Of a stretch of DNA of 13,111 nt, positions 1 to 6,501 are shown piece after piece. How positions within the stretch are numbered: position 1 is the first letter of the stretch; each line of letters starts with the position of its first letter. A program made the position numbers and the translations under genes. The stretch is from the NCBI GenBank assembly GCA_002479215.1, contig DLME01000099.1, forward strand, positions 1 through 13,111, given 5' to 3'. This DNA is from Syntrophaceae bacterium UBA7544 (GTDB taxonomy: Bacteria; Desulfobacterota; Syntrophia; Syntrophales; Smithellaceae). Under the pieces are notes generated by a model. The model worked only from the letters and a program-made list of their open reading frames with translations. It was not told where the DNA came from and did no database searches.

Positions 1-1
1 T

Positions 2-163
2 ATTCCTGACAAAACAGGAAACATTGATATTCTTTGGGGTGCAACTTTTAATATTATAACCAATTTCTTACGCATCATTTCCGATGATAGTTTACCTCTT
101 CCTTCTTCTTCCAGAACAATGAAAAAAGTTTTGTCCAACAGTTATATCTCCGGAAATCGCTGA
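2..163 (+). CDS. 3' end of an unrecognised protein (partial)
   Basis: An open frame enters from the left edge and ends at TGA 161-163, giving 53 residues of a C-terminus. The tail has a short hydrophobic/aromatic stretch (ILWGATFNIITNFLRII), then a Ser/Pro-rich patch and a basic end. I do not recognise the family, and 53 residues are too few to infer a function. The reason to treat it as a real gene end is context: the frame is open from the edge, and the next gene starts only five bases after this stop, on the same strand, as in an operon. It could instead be chance open sequence. Confidence 0.5.
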   Translation: MPDKTGNIDILWGATFNIITNFLRIISDDSLPLPSSSRTMKKVLSNSYISGNR

Positions 164-168
164 TCCTT

Positions 169-843
169 ATGGCTGCTTTAAAAATAAATGGCATTTTTAT
201 AAAAACTGTAGTTTTCGACTTTGATGGAACACTGGCAAAATTAAATATTGATTTTAAACAGATGCGCGATGCCGTTTTGAAACTTATTTCTTCTTACGGT
301 ATTGCACGAAATTATCTGCAAACGGATTTTGTTTTAGAAATGATTAATACATCCAAGGAAATATTAAGTAAGAGTTCCCCCCAAAAAGCTGAAATATTTA
401 CTAATAAAGCAATCAAGATGATTGAAGCTATGGAAATAGAAGCAGCTATCAATGGCGAATTATTCCCCCAAACAAAGGAATTATTCACCTGTCTTAAATT
501 ATCTGGAATTTCTACCGGAGTAATAACCAGAAACTGTGACAAGGCCATAAAAACTGTATTCCCCGATATCTTATCTTATTGCGAGGTGGTTGTCTGTCGC
601 GATATGGTAAAAAACGTGAAACCTAATCCTGAACATTTAAATAAAGCCCTGCAGATGCTAAACACTTCGGCCAATACTACTTTGATGATTGGTGATCACC
701 CTTTAGATATTCAAACCGGTCGTAACGCGGGAACTTACACAGCGGGAGTGCTCACCGGACACTTTCGGAAGTCTGATTTTTTAAATGCCGGAGCCGATCT
801 ATTGCTCTATAAGGCCAGCGATCTATTAAATATGATAAATTAA
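169..843 (+). CDS. HAD-superfamily hydrolase, phosphoglycolate phosphatase-like
   Basis: This is a 224-residue haloacid dehalogenase-fold phosphatase. Motif I is VVFDFDGTL, with nucleophile Asp17 and acid/base Asp19. A helical C1-type cap spans roughly residues 25-100. Motif II is Thr120 in VITRN, motif III is Lys151 in VKPNP, and motif IV is MIGDHPLD with Asp176 and Asp180 binding Mg2+. All four motifs are intact and the length is typical of Gph/PpaX-type enzymes, so it should be an active cytoplasmic phosphomonoesterase. The substrate cannot be read from sequence: phosphoglycolate, pyrophosphate or a sugar/nucleotide phosphate are all possible. The ATG follows the preceding stop by five bases and has no clear Shine-Dalgarno sequence, which suggests translational coupling. 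An internal start before motif I is not excluded. No intrinsic terminator is obvious after it. Confidence 0.85.
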   Translation: MAALKINGIFIKTVVFDFDGTLAKLNIDFKQMRDAVLKLISSYGIARNYLQTDFVLEMINTSKEILSKSSPQKAEIFTNKAIKMIEAMEIEAAINGELFPQTKELFTCLKLSGISTGVITRNCDKAIKTVFPDILSYCEVVVCRDMVKNVKPNPEHLNKALQMLNTSANTTLMIGDHPLDIQTGRNAGTYTAGVLTGHFRKSDFLNAGADLLLYKASDLLNMIN

Positions 844-939
844 TTTTCGCCTAAACCCGGGTGACTTGAGCCGTTTATATCCGACCTCCATTGGTATTAT
901 TTATTACCTATTTACCGTTATTTTTTGTATTATCTTTAC

Positions 940-969
940 TTGACAGAATGCGCTATTTAAACTTATTAT
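940..969 (+). promoter_or_regulatory. sigma70-like promoter upstream of the CoA-transferase gene
   Basis: A perfect TTGACA (940-945) is followed after 18 bases by TATTAT (964-969), which matches the TATAAT consensus at five of six positions. Transcription would start near 976 and leave a leader of about 128 bases before the ATG at 1104. The match is good but the background is very AT-rich, and no mapped start supports it. It is the best promoter candidate in the 844-1103 spacer, which otherwise contains no gene I can support. Confidence 0.5.
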
Positions 970-975
970 TTAAAT
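955..975 (+). repeat. inverted repeat overlapping the -10 element
   Basis: ATTTAAA (955-961) and TTTAAAT (969-975) are exact reverse complements separated by seven bases. They flank and partly overlap the predicted -10 hexamer (964-969), which is where a repressor would bind. The arms are pure A/T, so chance occurrence is quite likely in this spacer. The operator role is inference. Confidence 0.3.
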
Positions 976-1053
976 GTGTGATTTTTATCGGCAAGACTGC
1001 CGGAGAATCTCTGAAGTATGAACTTAATTTTATTTTTTAATCTAAATACTTAT

Positions 1054-1069
1054 TGTGAATTGTGTCGCA
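1054..1069 (+). promoter_or_regulatory. CRP-like binding site in the leader (tentative)
   Basis: TGTGA (1054-1058), six bases, then TCGCA (1065-1069) matches the Crp consensus TGTGA-N6-TCACA at nine of ten positions. It lies 35 bases upstream of the ATG at 1104 and downstream of the predicted promoter, so it would act as a roadblock or serve a second, unseen start. No regulator is encoded in the window, and a single match of this kind can arise by chance. Confidence 0.25.
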
Positions 1070-1103
1070 CATTGTAATTTAATTAAATAGTTGAAACAAT
1101 TTT

Positions 1104-2999
1104 ATGAAATTAGAAGACTCTCAAAAATATCTCGCCGCCTATAAGAAAGCTTACCCTGAAAAATTCGCTGCGGAAAATGAAATTTTTAATCACATTCGCC
1201 GCGGTGACCATATTTTTGTCGCCTCCGGTTGCGGAGAACCGCAATACCTTGTTCAAGCAATGACCAGTTATGTCGAATCTCATCCCAAAGCCTTTTTTGA
1301 TGCTGAAATTATCCATGTCTACTCTTTAGGCATTGCTCCCTATACTGACGCCAAATATAAAGCAAACTTTCGCCATAATTCTTTTTTTATCGGTAATAAT
1401 ACTCGCGATCCCATCAACAAAGGAATGGCTGATTATACGCCTATTTCTCTTTCGCATGTTCCTTCATTATTGTATAGTGGTGTAATTCGCATTGACGTAG
1501 CTCTTATACAAACTTCTCTGCCCGATGATCATGGCTACTTTAGCCTTGGCGTCAGCGTGGACATAGTAAAAGCCGCTACAGAAAAGGCGGCAATTGTTAT
1601 TGCTCAAGTAAACGCTAACATGCCCCGAATTCACGGTGATAGTTTTCTTCATATTAAAGATGTAGATTTTATTATTCCCTATGATGAGCCGCTCTTGGAA
1701 CTAACAGGCGCAAAAACAAATGAAACCATTCAAAGAATCGGTAAAAACGTAGCGCGTTTAGTGCAGGATGGCGACACCATTCAAGTGGGATTCGGCAGCC
1801 TGCCCAATGCCATAATGGTCAATTTGTATAATAAAAAAAATCTGGGGGTTCATACAGAACTTTTAAGTGACGGTCTGGTGGATTTAATCAAAGCCGGTGT
1901 TATCGACAATTCCAGAAAAACCATCGACCGCGGAAAAACGACTGCCGCTTTCAGCATGGGGGAAAAATCCACTTATGATTTCCTCAATGACAATCCTTCC
2001 ATAGCATTTAGGACAATAGACTACACGAATAATCCGTTAGTTATTGCTCGAATTGAAAATATGGTCGCGATTAATAGTGCTTTGGAAATAGACCTCACCG
2101 GGCAGGCCACTTCGGAATCGATTGGCAGCATTTTTTATAGCGGCGTCGGCGGGCATCAAGATTTCATGAGAGGAGCCCTGCTTTCCAAAAACGGCAAGAC
2201 TGTTCTCGCTATGAAAGCTACTTCTCGTGACGACACTATTTCCCGCATCGTTCCGGCTCTGAAAGAACAGGCGGGAGTAACTCTCAACCGCAGTGATGTT
2301 CGCTATATAGTAACGGAATACGGCATTGCGTACTTGCATGGAAAAAACATCCGGGAACGCGCTATGGAATTAATTTCTATAGCTCACCCTAAGTTCCAGC
2401 CATGGTTGATTGAAGAAGCAAAAAAACGTGGCCTGATTTTTAGAGATCAAGCTTTTATTCCCGGAAAACGCGGTGAATATCCCGAAGAGTTGGAAACGTT
2501 CCGCACTACAAAAACGGGATTACAAATATTTATGAGACCTGTTAAAATTAGCGACGAAACCCTCTTGCAGGATTTTTTTTATTCTCTGTCCGATACGAGT
2601 TTGCACAGACGGTTCCTCTCTTTGCGCAAAGACATGCCGCATGAAAGACTACAGGATTTTGTAGTTATTGATTACACAAAAGAAGTTCTCCTGGTAGTTA
2701 TCACCGGAGATCAAAGCAACCAGATCATTGCCGCTGTCGGGCAATATGGGATAGACGAAAGCACCCATACAGCTGAAGTTGCGTTTGCTGTGCGCGACGA
2801 TCAGCAAAACCGCGGTATCGGCTTTGAATTGTTAAAATACCTCACTTATCTTGCCAAAAGACAGGGATTACTTGGTTTCACTGCGGAAGTTCTTGTCGAT
2901 AATAAGCCTATGCTTCATGTTTTCGAAAAAGGCGGATTTGACTTGAAAAAAAGATTTGACAGCGGCGTTTACGATTTAATGCTTAAGTTTAAAATATAA
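1104..2999 (+). CDS. acetyl-CoA hydrolase/CoA-transferase fused to a C-terminal GNAT domain
   Basis: This 631-residue protein joins two enzymes. Residues 1 to about 465 are a 4-hydroxybutyrate/butyryl-CoA:acetate CoA-transferase (acetyl-CoA hydrolase/transferase family). They include the HTE motif with the likely catalytic Glu252, which forms the glutamyl-CoA thioester in this family, and the glycine-rich GVGGHQD at 347-353. Residues from about 476 to the end are a GNAT acetyltransferase, with the acetyl-CoA pyrophosphate loop QNRGIG at 568-573. Both active-site signatures are present. The likely role is moving CoA between acetate and another acyl-CoA in the cytoplasm. Exact substrates are not readable, and the GNAT target is unknown. 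Such fusions are, as I recall, annotated in Desulfobacterota. No good Shine-Dalgarno precedes the ATG. The phosphomannomutase start follows 25 bases after the stop, so the two are probably co-transcribed. Confidence 0.9.
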   Translation: MKLEDSQKYLAAYKKAYPEKFAAENEIFNHIRRGDHIFVASGCGEPQYLVQAMTSYVESHPKAFFDAEIIHVYSLGIAPYTDAKYKANFRHNSFFIGNNTRDPINKGMADYTPISLSHVPSLLYSGVIRIDVALIQTSLPDDHGYFSLGVSVDIVKAATEKAAIVIAQVNANMPRIHGDSFLHIKDVDFIIPYDEPLLELTGAKTNETIQRIGKNVARLVQDGDTIQVGFGSLPNAIMVNLYNKKNLGVHTELLSDGLVDLIKAGVIDNSRKTIDRGKTTAAFSMGEKSTYDFLNDNPSIAFRTIDYTNNPLVIARIENMVAINSALEIDLTGQATSESIGSIFYSGVGGHQDFMRGALLSKNGKTVLAMKATSRDDTISRIVPALKEQAGVTLNRSDVRYIVTEYGIAYLHGKNIRERAMELISIAHPKFQPWLIEEAKKRGLIFRDQAFIPGKRGEYPEELETFRTTKTGLQIFMRPVKISDETLLQDFFYSLSDTSLHRRFLSLRKDMPHERLQDFVVIDYTKEVLLVVITGDQSNQIIAAVGQYGIDESTHTAEVAFAVRDDQQNRGIGFELLKYLTYLAKRQGLLGFTAEVLVDNKPMLHVFEKGGFDLKKRFDSGVYDLMLKFKI

Positions 3000-3024
3000 C
3001 TTATCTTAGAAAGATTTATATTTG

Positions 3025-4365
3025 ATGAATCCCAATGTATTTCGGGAATATGATATAAGAGGTGTAGTTGACAAAGACTTAAACGAAGAATTCGTTTTCA
3101 CCCTTGGACGGGCTATCGGCACTTATGCCGCCCGGCACAAAATAAAAAACATGACTGTCGGGCGAGATTGCCGCCTGAGCTCTGAAGCTTATGCCAATTT
3201 TTTAATTCAAGGTCTTAATCACTCCGGTATTGATACAATTGATATCGGTCTTTGCGCTACTCCCATGCTCTACTTTTCCATCCGCCAGCTCAACACCGGC
3301 GGAGGAGTAATGATCACGGGCAGCCATAATCCACCGGAATTTAACGGCTTTAAGATTTGCATCGGCCCTGACACTATTTACGGCCATGAGATTCAAGAAT
3401 TAAGAAAAATTATGGAAAGTGGTGAATATTTTATCGGCAGTGCATACTCTCAATCGCAGGACGTTTCTTCAGTTTACGAAAATTATATTTATGATCATGC
3501 AAAAATAACCAGGAAGATTAAGATTGTAATTGACGGCGGCAATGGTGTCGGCGGTTATTTTGCCCTTCCGCTTTTGCAACGTTTTGGCTGCGAAGTTATT
3601 CCCATTAATTGTGAGCCTGACGGCCGTTTCCCTCATCATTTTCCCGATCCCACTGTAGAAGAAAATTTAGCCCAACTGATTAAATTAGTTGGTAAAGAAA
3701 AGGCGGATTTAGGGATAGCCTTTGATGGCGATGCCGATCGTCTCGGCGTTATCAGCGACAAAGGTGAAATCATCTGGGGAGATAAACTCCTGCTTCTTTT
3801 TTCCCGTTATATTCTCAAGGAAAAACCAAATTCCACAATAATTGGCGAAGTTAAGTGCTCTCAGGTTTTATTCGATGATATTAAAAAACATTCCGGCCGG
3901 GCGATCATGTGGAAAGCAGGACATTCATTGATTAAGGCTAAAATGAAAGAAGAGAAGGCCGTATTAGGTGGAGAAATGAGCGGGCATTTCTTTTTTGCCG
4001 ACCGCTATTTCGGATATGACGACGCTATTTACGCGGCAATCAGATTATTGGAAATTCTCTCTAAGACAGGGGGAAAAATCAGCACTCTGCTTTCCGATAT
4101 ACCGCAAACTTATGCCACTCCGGAAATCAGAATTGATTGTGCCGACAATAAAAAAGCGGAAGTTGTGGAAAAAATCAAAAGACATTTCCAGAACAGGCCC
4201 GGCATTGTTGATATTGATGGAGTACGTATCCCTTTTAAGGACGGATGGGCGCTTGTGCGTTCTTCCAACACCCAGCCGGTAATTGTTATGCGTTTTGAAG
4301 CCTCTTCCGCGAAAAGTTTGCAAAGAATCCGCAAAGAAGTGGAAGCTGTCCTAACGATTCAATAA
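3025..4365 (+). CDS. phosphomannomutase/phosphoglucomutase
   Basis: This is a 446-residue alpha-D-phosphohexomutase that interconverts hexose 6- and 1-phosphates (mannose and/or glucose), supplying precursors for nucleotide sugars, LPS and exopolysaccharide. The N-terminus has the family hallmark REYDIRG. The phosphoserine loop TGSHNPPEF carries catalytic Ser100. The Mg2+ loop DGDADR is at 234-239, the sugar-recognition loop GEMSGH at 316-321, and the phosphate-binding loop RSSNTQP at 412-418. All four domains are present and the length matches AlgC/ManB-type enzymes. I chose the ATG at 3025; the TTG directly before it is in frame but adds only one residue. A weak AGAAAG lies upstream. It probably shares a transcript with the CoA-transferase fusion. 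Mannose versus glucose preference cannot be decided from sequence, so I give no symbol. Confidence 0.93.
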   Translation: MNPNVFREYDIRGVVDKDLNEEFVFTLGRAIGTYAARHKIKNMTVGRDCRLSSEAYANFLIQGLNHSGIDTIDIGLCATPMLYFSIRQLNTGGGVMITGSHNPPEFNGFKICIGPDTIYGHEIQELRKIMESGEYFIGSAYSQSQDVSSVYENYIYDHAKITRKIKIVIDGGNGVGGYFALPLLQRFGCEVIPINCEPDGRFPHHFPDPTVEENLAQLIKLVGKEKADLGIAFDGDADRLGVISDKGEIIWGDKLLLLFSRYILKEKPNSTIIGEVKCSQVLFDDIKKHSGRAIMWKAGHSLIKAKMKEEKAVLGGEMSGHFFFADRYFGYDDAIYAAIRLLEILSKTGGKISTLLSDIPQTYATPEIRIDCADNKKAEVVEKIKRHFQNRPGIVDIDGVRIPFKDGWALVRSSNTQPVIVMRFEASSAKSLQRIRKEVEAVLTIQ

Positions 4366-4430
4366 ATTCAGGCTAACCCGGTTTATCTAATTATTTTTTT
4401 ATTGAATATTTTTCATTAATGTGTAATCTA

Positions 4431-4460
4431 TTAGGTAAATTGTTTGGACAAACAACCTAA
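4431..4460 (+). repeat. foldable palindrome upstream of the lipoprotein gene
   Basis: The core TTGTTTG-GA-CAAACAA (4440-4455) is a perfect 7+7 inverted repeat. Outer arms TTAGG (4431-4435) and CCTAA (4456-4460) are also complementary, with a TAAA bulge on the left side. As RNA it could fold into an 11-bp interrupted hairpin with a GGAC loop. As DNA the core is an operator-like 16-mer. A second small hairpin (GTTG-GAAG-CAAC, 4467-4478) follows before the ribosome binding site. It lacks a T-run, so it is not a terminator. Its function is unknown. Confidence 0.5.
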
Positions 4461-4486
4461 GGTATTGTTGGAAGCAACTGTAGAAT

Positions 4487-4493
4487 AAGGAGG
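4487..4493 (+). promoter_or_regulatory. strong Shine-Dalgarno sequence for the lipoprotein gene
   Basis: AAGGAGG lies seven bases before the ATG at 4501. It is the only near-consensus ribosome binding site on the + strand of this window, and it fixes the start of the lipoprotein. It suggests the protein is made in quantity. Confidence 0.75.
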
Positions 4494-4500
4494 TTTATTT

Positions 4501-5691
4501 ATGAAGATTGTGCATCGCTTGTTACTCGTTTTGTTGATTAGTGTGTTTTTATTTGGTTGCAGTGGCAAGAAAGGTAGCACTACTGAAGGAAAACTGGTTG
4601 ACGGACAAGGGCAACCACTTTCAGGAATAAGTGTTACTTTTAAACAAGTTCGACCTGTAGCAGGCAATGAGCAACTCGAGGCAAGAACAGGCATCGATGG
4701 TATATTCCGCATATCCGGCCTAATGCCTGATTCTGAATACATTATTACACCGGTATCCGATAAATGGACTACAAAGGTAACCATGAAATTTACCACCGGC
4801 AAAGAGGGACAACCGTTAGTTTTAAGTAGCCCTATTGTCATCCGTTTTACTATATTGGCAAACGGAACTATTATAGATACAAAAACCGGCTTACAATGGC
4901 TAATTTATACGGCCACAGATATTAATGCCGGCAACGTATTAAATACGGTAAAAAACATCGGAGAAGGCGGCTTCAATGATTGGAGGCTTCCCACAAAAGC
5001 GGAGCTTTCCAGTTTACAGGATAAAACAACCTCTCCCACAGAACAATCGGAATCCTCGTCTGCTAATGAAGCCTGCTGCGTTTGGACAGCCGAGCGCAGT
5101 TCAGAAAAAATTGAATGGGAATTCTATATTGATGATGGTAATGATCTTTGGACCTCCAGTAAAATGCCTCCAAACGACAGGATCGTTATCGTCAGGAATT
5201 ACAGCGGAACTCCTGCAACGGCCCAGGCTCCAACTGTGGTAGTGCCATCTCCTGTTGTCGTCCCTCAACCGCAAGCGGCGGCTTCTCCCGCCCCAGCAGC
5301 CGTCACAACACCGGCTGTATCAGAAAAGAAGGACGCAGTTGGTGCAGCGCAAACCGGCGATACTGTAATTGTTCGCTTCGATCCAAAGAAGGCAACAATA
5401 AATACCGAAGATTTAGCCGCATTAAAAGTCTTCTATACTAAAGTTAAAGATACGTCCGGCAAAATACTTATTGAAGGTCATTCTGATGCTGGAGGAGGTG
5501 CAATTAGCACCATGAAAAATTCTGTTGATCTTGCCCTTTCTACGTTGTCCCTCTTAAAGAAAATGGGTCTGAGCGACAAAGCAAAAGTGGAATTAAAGGG
5601 TATGGGGGATACAAAGCCAGTGGCTGATAATAAGACGCCTGAAGGCCGCCAGCAAAATCGCCGTGTGGAATTGACCTTTATTCCCGAATAA
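4501..5691 (+). CDS. composite lipoprotein: regulatory-like domain, DUF1566, OmpA C-terminal domain
   Basis: This 396-residue protein starts with a lipoprotein signal peptide. Basic residues precede a hydrophobic core and the lipobox LFGC (Cys20), and Ser21 at +2 fits outer-membrane sorting. Residues about 27-115 look like a carboxypeptidase-regulatory/CNA-B-type beta domain (VDGQGQPLSGISV, then TGIDGIFRISGL). Residues about 120-232 resemble DUF1566/Lcl, with GFNDWRLPTKAEL at 158-169 as its hallmark. A Pro/Ala/Val-rich linker (about 236-275) leads to an OmpA/Pal-like C-terminal domain (about 287-396) with EGHSD (325-329) and NKTPEGRQQNRRVE. This domain normally anchors proteins to peptidoglycan. 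The LSxxRA motif that usually follows the conserved Asn is not recognisable, and Ser347 falls where the Arg is expected. The gene has its own leader and terminator, so it is probably monocistronic. The domain calls are by eye; the overall role is unknown. Confidence 0.85.
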   Translation: MKIVHRLLLVLLISVFLFGCSGKKGSTTEGKLVDGQGQPLSGISVTFKQVRPVAGNEQLEARTGIDGIFRISGLMPDSEYIITPVSDKWTTKVTMKFTTGKEGQPLVLSSPIVIRFTILANGTIIDTKTGLQWLIYTATDINAGNVLNTVKNIGEGGFNDWRLPTKAELSSLQDKTTSPTEQSESSSANEACCVWTAERSSEKIEWEFYIDDGNDLWTSSKMPPNDRIVIVRNYSGTPATAQAPTVVVPSPVVVPQPQAAASPAPAAVTTPAVSEKKDAVGAAQTGDTVIVRFDPKKATINTEDLAALKVFYTKVKDTSGKILIEGHSDAGGGAISTMKNSVDLALSTLSLLKKMGLSDKAKVELKGMGDTKPVADNKTPEGRQQNRRVELTFIPE

Positions 5692-5714
5692 TAAATATTT
5701 AACTTCTTATAAAC

Positions 5715-5750
5715 AAAAGCCCGCTGATTCAAGTTTCAGCGGGCTTTTTT
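5715..5750 (+). terminator. intrinsic terminator, probably bidirectional
   Basis: AAAAGCCCGCTGA (5715-5727) pairs perfectly with TCAGCGGGCTTTT (5736-5748) around an eight-base loop, and a T-run follows. It sits 23 bases after the lipoprotein stop. Read on the other strand, the stem is also followed by a T-rich tract, so it can also stop transcription of the converging DUF4337 gene. Confidence 0.93.
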
Positions 5751-5813
5751 ATTAATAATCTATTAATACATTTTCCCGAGGGAACGCAATATTATCCCAA
5801 TATTTATTACCTT

Positions 5814-6350
5814 TTAGAAAAACAAGAAGAAACCATTCGCAAAATAAACCAATCCGGCGGCACCCGCAGCTAGTCCGATTATCCAGATAGATTTTCTCTT
5901 CATTAAGGCGGCGATAGATGAAAGCAAGATGGCTATTTGTAAAAATATTACGGCCAGCCCGAAAATTCCGGCGTGCTTCTGGGCATCATCTCTTATGGTT
6001 TCCATTTTTTTCGCTTCTTTGGATATTTCGGCCTTTTCTTCATCGTACTTTTTTATTTTTTGTAAATAGAGTACGATTTTCTTTTCATACTCGTTGTTCA
6101 GTGACTTAGCTGAGTTAGCTTTATTCTTTTTAAATTCCAGTTCCAACGTCTCTTTTTGAATCTCGTACAAATAACCTTTAATGCCTTTTGCCTGATAATA
6201 CGCCCACTGGTTAGCGGCTTGCGTTTGAGAAAGCACCGAACGCGTGGAAAAGGCGGCCCCTTTAAAAGTGGAAAGAGTTGCGCAAACGGCAAGAATAACG
6301 GTTGTTAAGGCCAGGTAATTAAGCCATTTTTCTTTTGATTCTTCTGCCAT
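5814..6350 (-). CDS. DUF4337 family membrane protein
   Basis: This 178-residue protein has an N-terminal membrane segment (about 9-28) and the stretch STRSVLSQTQAANQWAYYQAK (35-55), which I recognise as typical of DUF4337. A charged Lys/Glu-rich region likely to be a coiled coil follows (about 60-122), then two more membrane segments (about 127-150 and 154-177) ending in a very hydrophobic tail. The central helix would project from the inner membrane. The family has no established function that I know of. An AGAGGT about ten bases before the ATG can serve as ribosome binding site and overlaps a TATAAT at 6356-6361, but I see no matching -35. Expression may come by read-through from the tRNA-Pro transcript. 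It converges on the lipoprotein gene. Confidence 0.82.
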   Translation of the reverse strand: MAEESKEKWLNYLALTTVILAVCATLSTFKGAAFSTRSVLSQTQAANQWAYYQAKGIKGYLYEIQKETLELEFKKNKANSAKSLNNEYEKKIVLYLQKIKKYDEEKAEISKEAKKMETIRDDAQKHAGIFGLAVIFLQIAILLSSIAALMKRKSIWIIGLAAGAAGLVYFANGFFLFF

Positions 6351-6388
6351 AAAAAATTATACCTCTGAAAATATTTTTTTTACCAAAA

Positions 6389-6416
6389 AGTCGGATCGAA
6401 AAAAATGCCAACGACT
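6389..6416 (-). terminator. weak terminator-like hairpin after tRNA-Pro
   Basis: On the - strand, five complementary bases (AGTCG and CGACT) enclose an 18-base loop and are followed by TTTTT. The stem is short and the loop large, so termination would be partial at best. It lies between tRNA-Pro and the DUF4337 gene and may only attenuate read-through. Confidence 0.25.
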
Positions 6417-6424
6417 GTTTAACT

Positions 6425-6501
6425 TGGTCGGGGCGGCAGGATTTGAACCTGCGACATCCTGCTCCCAAAGCAGGCGCGCTACCAGGCTGCGCTACGCCCC
6501 G
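6425..6501 (-). tRNA. tRNA-Pro (anticodon TGG), CCA encoded
   Basis: A complete 77-base cloverleaf can be read. The seven-base acceptor stem is CGGGGCG/CGCCCCG, the D arm has GCGC pairs, and the anticodon stem CCTGC/GCAGG encloses TTTGGGA with anticodon TGG (6465-6467). The variable loop has five bases and the T arm GCAGG/CCTGC carries TTCAAAT. The discriminator is A and CCA is encoded at 6427-6425. C1:G72 and A73 fit bacterial tRNA-Pro identity. The first ten bases overlap the 3' end of rdgB, so the tRNA is likely released from the rdgB transcript by RNase P. I see no convincing separate promoter. The UGG anticodon, with wobble modification, can read most or all Pro codons. Confidence 0.97.

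Noticed and set aside
855..862. ACCCGGGT palindrome just after the HAD gene, considered as a terminator
   Set aside because: An eight-base palindrome without a loop cannot form a useful hairpin, and no T-run follows directly.
1077..1088. Perfect palindrome ATTTAATTAAAT before the CoA-transferase gene
   Set aside because: It consists only of A and T in a very AT-rich spacer, so chance is the simplest explanation.
4366..4400. AACCCGGTT followed by a T-rich tract after the mutase gene, considered as a terminator
   Set aside because: The stem would be four pairs around a single base, which cannot fold. The T-tract alone is common in this AT-rich spacer.
4431..4841. A 136-codon - strand frame opposite the lipoprotein start
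   Set aside because: It overlaps the signal peptide region of a well supported gene and has low-complexity Ser/Pro/Cys composition without motifs.
6350..6501. tRNA-Pro 3' end as a mobile-element attachment site
   Set aside because: No integrase gene and no second copy of the tRNA 3' end is seen in the window, and the tRNA is intact with its CCA.
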